A model generated the notes under the pieces. It was given only the letters and a program-made list of their open reading frames with translations. It was not told the origin of the DNA and did no database searches. From Phoronis ovalis (lineage: Eukaryota; Phoronida; Phoronidae): DNA of 21,626 nucleotides. The DNA lies in the NCBI GenBank assembly GCA_028565635.1, contig JAOXYB010098160.1:1-21626 (forward strand), read 5' to 3'. Positions 17,801-21,626 of the stretch are shown here, piece after piece. Within the stretch, counting starts at the first letter, position 1. The number at the start of each line of letters is the position of its first letter. Both the position numbers and the translations under genes were made by a program.

Positions 17801-20797
17801 GTGACGAACGTATTTGGATAATATCCCTTACAAGCAGGTGATCAAAACACAACTTAAAATTAATTATCAGAGAACTTAAATTTACAAAATGTCTACTGTA
17901 AGTCTTAGGTATTTCCAGGCGTTTAGTTGCAGACCTAACTGATTTATATTTTCAGGTCTCTCGTTAGATTTAAACATCGAACAATACGAATACCTCAGTG
18001 GTATCACAGATACTGCCGGCGTACGGGTTGTAATTCATTCGTACGACGAGAAACCTCATCCGCAAAATAATGGATTCTCCCTAGCACCTGGCTTGTCTAC
18101 GCGTATTGGTTTAAAACAAGTATATTTTACCGTATCAATTTTTCTTGTTAGTTCTTTAAGTTTAAATCTAGTCAGTTACAAAACTACTAATAAGTTCAAA
18201 AGTTTATCCAGGCGTATTTGTATTGGAATTGTGTCCGATTTTCCTTATTCTTCTAAGCATACGATAGGAAATAACCATGCCACATAATGATGTCTATTGA
18301 TGATGTTGTCAAATATTTTTTTTAAGATATATTAATCCTTACTATTCATAAAAAATCCTGGCTTCTTGGCTCACAATACCACTAAATGACGCAAGAAATT
18401 TTGAAAATTATGTTTCAGAGAGAAATCAAGCGTTTGGGACTACCGTGGGGAAATTGTTCTAGTGGAGGAAATTACTACAAACCAACTGGCTATAATTATT
18501 CCGTACAGGTATATTTTTGTTTTTCTATACGGGCATGCGAGCTTTACACAGAATTTAGGGCTGAAGATATAAAAGATGGGTCTTACGAGATACGTCACAC
18601 ACAACGTAGAGCAATATACAATCGAAAGTGCACCCATCTTTTTAAAATGAACAATGGCTAGGATTCAAAATTAAGAAGTATGTGTTTATTGCGACTATCT
18701 ATTTTTGCAGGCATGTCTGAATAATTGCTTACAATCGGAAATTGTTAAAACCTGTGGCTGCCGATATTTATCTCTTGACTGGGAAGACGAAACAATTCGA
18801 CCATGTAATGACACCATGAGATCTATCGATGGTCAGTAATTTAGCAGATTTAAAGCGCATTGTTTCGAGCGTCTCGAGATTTTAAAAATACATAAATCGA
18901 CTTAATATTTCTTAATATATTGTTTTGTTGCTACTAATAGAAATCCATAATAATATTAATAAATATAACTAACAAATACAAGTGGGCAAGCATTACGATT
19001 GCATCACGGAAATTGATGTGGTAGCTAGCGGACGCCAAATTAAATCCACATTTGAATCTGAATTCGTTCATCAGTTATTGCTCCGTATCTTCACCACTAG
19101 TTACAGAGCTAGTTGAGAAGGTGCGGAACACTAACGGATGGATTTATTCAAACTGCAATTTAATTTGACAAAAATGGCAAATAACAGAGGCTAAAAAATA
19201 ATTATCTTTCAGAGGTGTGTATTTCAAATGTGACTATCCAATTCATAAATGATGCGCTCAACTGTAGCTGCCCCGCCAGATGCAAGTAAGAACATTTCAT
19301 TACTTTTTGTTATATTATAATGGGAAAAACTTTCGTTTTATCAGGAACTTGCCCATTTTCTTAGAATTTGAGAAATTATAATCTAATATCAAGAAATGAA
19401 CAATAAATTCATTGTTTATCTAATAATATTCAATGTTTTCAAAAAATATTAAATGACTGAGTAAACTACACAGCTTATTTAGCAGCCGAGTGTAGCTTAG
19501 TAAGTGCATCATACTTGAAACCTGTAAATTAATTTGTCAATGCGAATTTTTCTTTCAGAGATGCTGAATATCAGCTATCTTTTTCTCAAGCTAAATGGCC
19601 GTCTTTGAATGAAAAGGTAGGCGCATTTCTTTATGTTGAATCTCGGTTGTTAACCTCACCCAACATTATAAGGGTATATTACAATATGAAGCCATTTACC
19701 CAGATCTCCTACACTTATTCTTGTGTCATTTCCATAGCCTGTTCCATCATTACAAACTTTGAAACTACGTCCAAGGTTTCGCCTGTGATAATACAGTAGA
19801 ACAATTCCCAGATGAACATAAATAGCGACTGCAATTCTCCAACTGAAGTCATAGGACTATATTTTCTTTTGTAGTGTCGCTAACTACTCCAGAAAATCTA
19901 CATTACCTTCACTCACAAAATAAGTTAACATTTTTGTTTTAGACGGCATTTGAACAAGAAGTAGCACAATCTAATGATAGACTGAGAGTTCTGATGGCAT
20001 CTGGTTCGGATTTCGCTAAAGCTGAGTGAGTTTTGATTATATGAATATAATTTTGTCACACGCTAATTTATAACATTCTCTAACGTACACAAAGTCTAAC
20101 CAGTGCATGTGCGCGAATACAATTTCTTTTCACATTCATTTCTTCTGGTATTCATGTTTTCTGGGATTTCTCTATTTTATAATATTTGATTATGAAGAGG
20201 CCTACGTTGTCAAAGTCAAGAAAACTATATTTATAATAGTAGTTTTAAATATAAGTATGTACACAAATGGCAAGCACCAACGATTTCAGAACCGCACAAC
20301 GCCGTTTTAAAACTGATTTCTTACAGTGATTTTCTTTTCATTTGAAATTATTACTTTTTTAGGAATAACTTTGCTCAACTTAAAGTTTTCTATCAAGAAC
20401 TCAATTTTGAAAAGATTCAAGAAGTCGAGGGATACCCGGTATTTATTTATTTTTGAATTATTACCTTGTCCTGCTGTAATCGCATTCACAAGGGTACAGT
20501 ATATAAAAATGATTATTTACGCAATTTATTAATCGCGTAAAAAGACAATTGAAAAGAATCCATTGTAGTTAATTGTTTACCATATGCAACCCTGTATTTC
20601 AGTGGCCTAATCTGTTAGGTGACATTGGTGGTCAACTTGGACTGTGGATCGGCTTCTCTGTCATAACGGTGACAGAATTTTTAGAGTTCATCTACGATTT
20701 GATTATGATTGCGCTATATAAAGTCAAGCCTCCTGGTAAAAGAATAAATAAAGTCAAGGCTGCTCCGCCGGAACACGCTCTAAACTCTGCATTCTGA
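14191..20797 (+). CDS. DEG/ENaC-family sodium channel subunit, gene 2 (12 coding exons, 642 aa)
   Basis: Tandem paralogue of gene 1 with the same architecture. Exons: 14191-14817, 15200-15370, 16350-16513, 17501-17607, 17956-18119, 18419-18508, 18711-18831, 19213-19285, 19559-19616, 19943-20025, 20363-20438 and 20603-20797. The sum is 1929 nt, open to TGA. HG is at 23-24, TM1 about 39-62, FPSITICNQNP at 81-91, RRKR at 229-232, RNKR at 243-246, a Tyr7 run at 249-255, the same 14 extracellular cysteines, GFS at 595-597 and TM2 to about 615. The ATG has A at -3 and G at +4. Exons 2-12 equal those of gene 1 in length and phase; exon 1 is 93 nt shorter, entirely in the variable stalk. Introns 2 and 3 (979 and 987 bases) are much longer than in gene 1, introns 4 and 10 much shorter. 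The C-terminus is SAF, unlike the ALS of gene 1. It may form homotrimers or co-assemble with the gene 1 product (inference). Confidence 0.93.
14728..14781 (+). repeat. In-frame 27-nt tandem duplication in gene 2 exon 1
   Basis: Two adjacent 27-nt units, nearly identical, encode TTQNTTETS and TTQNTTETY (residues 180-197 as aligned, one unit each). Each adds one N-glycosylation sequon. Gene 1 has a single QNTTET at residues 210-215, so the motif predates the duplication and was expanded in gene 2. Confidence 0.9.
15200..15370 (+). CDS. Gene 2 exon 2: stalk exon with two furin-type motifs and Tyr7 run
   Basis: Encodes residues 210-266, phase 0 at both ends. Acceptor TTATAACAG|GTG, donor ATG|GTAGGT. 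RRKR (229-232) and RNKR (243-246) both fit R-X-K/R-R and enclose 14 residues (233-246, counting the second motif), the same spacing as in gene 1. An Asp-flanked run of seven Tyr follows (249-255), then an acidic end (ALELEDM). Confidence 0.92.
15315..15338 (+). repeat. (TAT)7 coding microsatellite
   Basis: Seven TAT codons after a GAT, within exon 2 of gene 2, encode the Asp-Tyr7-Asp tract. Gene 1 has the mixed NYEYVYE here, so the pure run is a later expansion. Being a pure trinucleotide repeat, it is probably length-polymorphic. Confidence 0.9.
15371..16349. other. Gene 2 intron 2, holds a GC-richer block with AGGTCA-like repeats
   Basis: 979 bases, against 423 in gene 1. A stretch at about 15470-15910 is less AT-rich than its surroundings and may be an old dispersed repeat. 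It holds several AGGTCA-like direct repeats (15625-15716). The intron start reads as gene-free in all frames. Acceptor TTAAATTAAG after a T-rich tract. Confidence 0.6.
15625..15716 (+). promoter_or_regulatory. Cluster of nuclear-receptor-like half-site repeats
   Basis: AGGTCA-A-AAGGCA (15625-15637) and AGGTTA-A-AGGTAA (15644-15656) have DR1-type spacing. AGGTCA-TTT-AGGTGA (15702-15716) has DR3-type spacing. Three such pairs within 92 bases are more than expected casually, but the block may be a repeat with this motif by descent. Function is untested. Confidence 0.25.
16350..16513 (+). CDS. Gene 2 exon 3: finger domain start, first Cys pair
   Basis: Encodes residues 267-320 plus two bases. 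It carries FIIKCTFNGMKC (C311, C318), the counterpart of C342/C349 in gene 1, and sequon NVT. Donor TC|GTAAGT is strong. Confidence 0.93.
16514..17500. other. Gene 2 intron 3, long, no features identified
   Basis: 987 bases, against 113 in gene 1, so about 870 bases were gained or lost. No terminal repeats or coding remnants were recognised. A 62-codon open stretch at 16849-17037 has no ATG and no family resemblance. Confidence 0.75.
17501..17607 (+). CDS. Gene 2 exon 4: GNCYTFN segment
   Basis: Encodes the end of codon 321 through the first base of codon 357, with the GNCYTFN hallmark (C334). Acceptor TTTTGTAG|G, donor ATG|GTACAG. Same 107 nt as gene 1 exon 4. Confidence 0.94.
17956..18119 (+). 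CDS. Gene 2 exon 5: beta-ball/palm segment
   Basis: Encodes residues 358-411 with GVRVVIHSYDEKPHP and SLAPGLSTRIGLKQ. It differs from gene 1 at only five residues. Acceptor TTTTCAG|GT. The donor CAA|GTATAT is weak; an open frame continues to 18287 if it is not used. Confidence 0.94.
18419..18508 (+). CDS. Gene 2 exon 6: thumb entry
   Basis: Encodes residues 412-441, phase 0/0, with LPWGNC (C424) and sequons NCS and NYS. Acceptor GTTTCAG|AGA, donor CAG|GTATAT. Confidence 0.93.
18711..18831 (+). CDS. Gene 2 exon 7: cysteine-rich thumb
   Basis: Encodes residues 442-481 plus one base, with CLNNCLQSEIVKTCGCRYL (C443, C447, C456, C458) and C473. Acceptor TTTTTGCAG|GCA, donor G|GTCAGT, the same donor as gene 1. 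Confidence 0.96.
19213..19285 (+). CDS. Gene 2 exon 8: CSCPxxC segment
   Basis: Encodes residues 483-505 with C484 and CSCPARC (C499, C501, C505), plus sequons NVT and NCS that gene 1 lacks here. Acceptor TCTTTCAG|AG, donor AA|GTAAGA. Confidence 0.95.
19559..19616 (+). CDS. Gene 2 exon 9: SxAxWPS segment
   Basis: Encodes the end of codon 506 and residues 507-525, with LSFSQAKWPSLNEK nearly identical to gene 1. Acceptor TTTCTTTCAG|A, donor AAG|GTAGGC. Confidence 0.94.
19943..20025 (+). CDS. Gene 2 exon 10: lower thumb/knuckle helix
   Basis: Encodes residues 526-552 plus two bases: a charged helix, then ASGSDFAKAE. It is more divergent from gene 1 than the flanking exons. Acceptor TTGTTTTAG|ACG, donor GA|GTGAGT. 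Confidence 0.92.
20363..20438 (+). CDS. Gene 2 exon 11: pre-TM2 palm strand
   Basis: Encodes the end of codon 553 and residues 554-578 (NNFAQLKVFYQELNFEKI and following). Acceptor CTTTTTTAG|G. The weak donor CCG|GTATTT is fixed by length identity with gene 1. Confidence 0.93.
20603..20797 (+). CDS. Gene 2 exon 12: TM2, pore and C-terminal tail
   Basis: Encodes residues 579-642 and TGA. NLLGDIGGQLGLWIGFS opens TM2, with GFS at 595-597. The basic tail (GKRINKVKAAPPEH) ends in SAF, which fits a class I PDZ-binding C-terminus (S/T-x-hydrophobic). No PPxY motif. Confidence 0.97.
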   Translation, partial: WPNLLGDIGGQLGLWIGFSVITVTEFLEFIYDLIMIALYKVKPPGKRINKVKAAPPEHALNSAF

Positions 20798-21540
20798 AAC
20801 AGTTTTTGCTATCGTGATAACAGATATTGTGAAGTAAGCCGGAGACATAGAATTTTAAAGTTTTCTCTACGTATGCTGTTATACGAATTCCAGCCTGTGT
20901 AGGAGTCTTATCTCCCTCTGAAGATGTAGATGTTTAGTAAATGTTATAAAACTCACGCTGCTACTGTGTAACCTGCATAATTTCTAACATTTAATAATAA
21001 TCGGGATAGTAGTCTCAGTTTACATTAAACCAAAAAAATCGGTATTAGATCTTGGGTTTTAAGTAGCAGCGGATTAAATTGAAGGATAAAGCAACAATGC
21101 TAAGATATTCTGTATTTTTATATCTTTAATAATTGTATTAACATTTATTCAAGACGTATATAACATTAAATAATCGTGACTGTTTTAATTTTTCTATGCA
21201 TTTGTTCAGTGTTAATATTAAGCATGACACGGCTGTTTTATTCCAATATCAATATAATTATATATATCAATTTTAATAACAGTCTTAACAACACAAAAGT
21301 GTGCATATTTGATCTTCTTACTTGCAATGAAAGCATCTTAACAACGCCATAACTGATGTGGACGATCTATTAAATTAAATATATAAAAGTGACACAAATG
21401 AATACAAAACAATATCATGAGTCAGATGGTGCAGCAGTACCAGGAAAATTATATCTAAATGCAATGACAAGCAATAATTCTGATTCTTTTAGACCAGAAT
21501 ATTTCAAAAACTTTATTGCTTAGGCTTTGCACTCCTTTTA
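20798..21540. other. 3' flank of gene 2
   Basis: AT-rich, with no supported gene. It should hold the gene 2 3' UTR. ATTAAA variants occur at 21024-21029 and near 21164, but no canonical AATAAA with a clear downstream GT-rich element stands out. Confidence 0.6.
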
Positions 21541-21626
21541 GATAGCAAGTCATGGCCAATCAACCTGATATAGTACTCATAGGCAAATGCACGAAGAAAA
21601 CAATCATCATAGACATAGCAATATGT
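21519..21626 (+). pseudogene. Probable decayed non-LTR retroelement fragment (C-terminal part), cut by window edge
   Basis: One forward frame from 21552 reads MANQPDIVLIGKCTKKTIII, then DIAIC. This resembles the A-x-x-P-D-I-V-L-x-D-K...-x-I-I-D-V-A-I-P block found near the C-terminus of many invertebrate reverse-transcriptase-type mobile element proteins. The frame upstream carries an in-frame TAG at 21543-21545 and loses resemblance quickly, so it is probably dead. The assignment is from recognition only; the window ends inside it. Confidence 0.4.

Overview
The window is metazoan nuclear DNA. It is AT-rich and intron-rich, with GT-AG introns, a GT microsatellite and transposon debris. Its only recognisable genes are two complete, head-to-tail paralogues of a DEG/ENaC (amiloride-sensitive type) sodium channel subunit, both on the + strand. 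Base composition, short exons, a transposon-like element with tandem internal repeats and this channel type (in invertebrates often auto-named FMRFamide-gated or ASIC-like) suggest a lophotrochozoan, probably a mollusc. That taxonomic guess is inference.

Layout: 1-142 is a (GT)n microsatellite. 143-2853 is the 5' flank, with direct repeats near the gene. 2854-10589 is gene 1 (12 coding exons, 673 aa). 10590-14190 is a 3.6 kb spacer with no supported gene. 14191-20797 is gene 2 (12 coding exons, 642 aa). 20798-21626 is the 3' flank, ending in a probable decayed retroelement fragment.

I assembled both genes exon by exon. Exons 2-12 have identical lengths in the two copies (171, 164, 107, 164, 90, 121, 73, 58, 83, 76 and 195 nt) and identical intron phases. 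Only exon 1 differs (720 vs 627 nt). Both proteins have the HG gating motif, TM1, the FPSITICNQNP post-TM1 motif, 14 extracellular cysteines, and a TM2 with a Gly-Phe-Ser selectivity-filter triplet. Both look functional. DEG/ENaC channels are trimers, so the two products could form homomers or co-assemble.

The most interesting feature is the stretch between TM1 and the first finger cysteine. In both genes a fast-diverging, Thr/Ser/Asn-rich, sequon-bearing stalk is followed by a 57-codon exon (phase 0/0). That exon carries two basic cleavage motifs exactly 14 residues apart: RRKR then RHER in gene 1, and RRKR then RNKR in gene 2. Vertebrate alpha and gamma ENaC are activated by proteolytic release of an inhibitory tract from the same part of the chain, so these invertebrate channels may be cleavage-activated too. 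Gene 2 also has a run of seven tyrosines flanked by aspartate just after the second site.

Mobile DNA: intron 10 of gene 1 holds an element of about 1 kb with inverted arms of about 130 bp around five tandem 86-93 bp units. It is absent from gene 2, so it probably inserted after the duplication.
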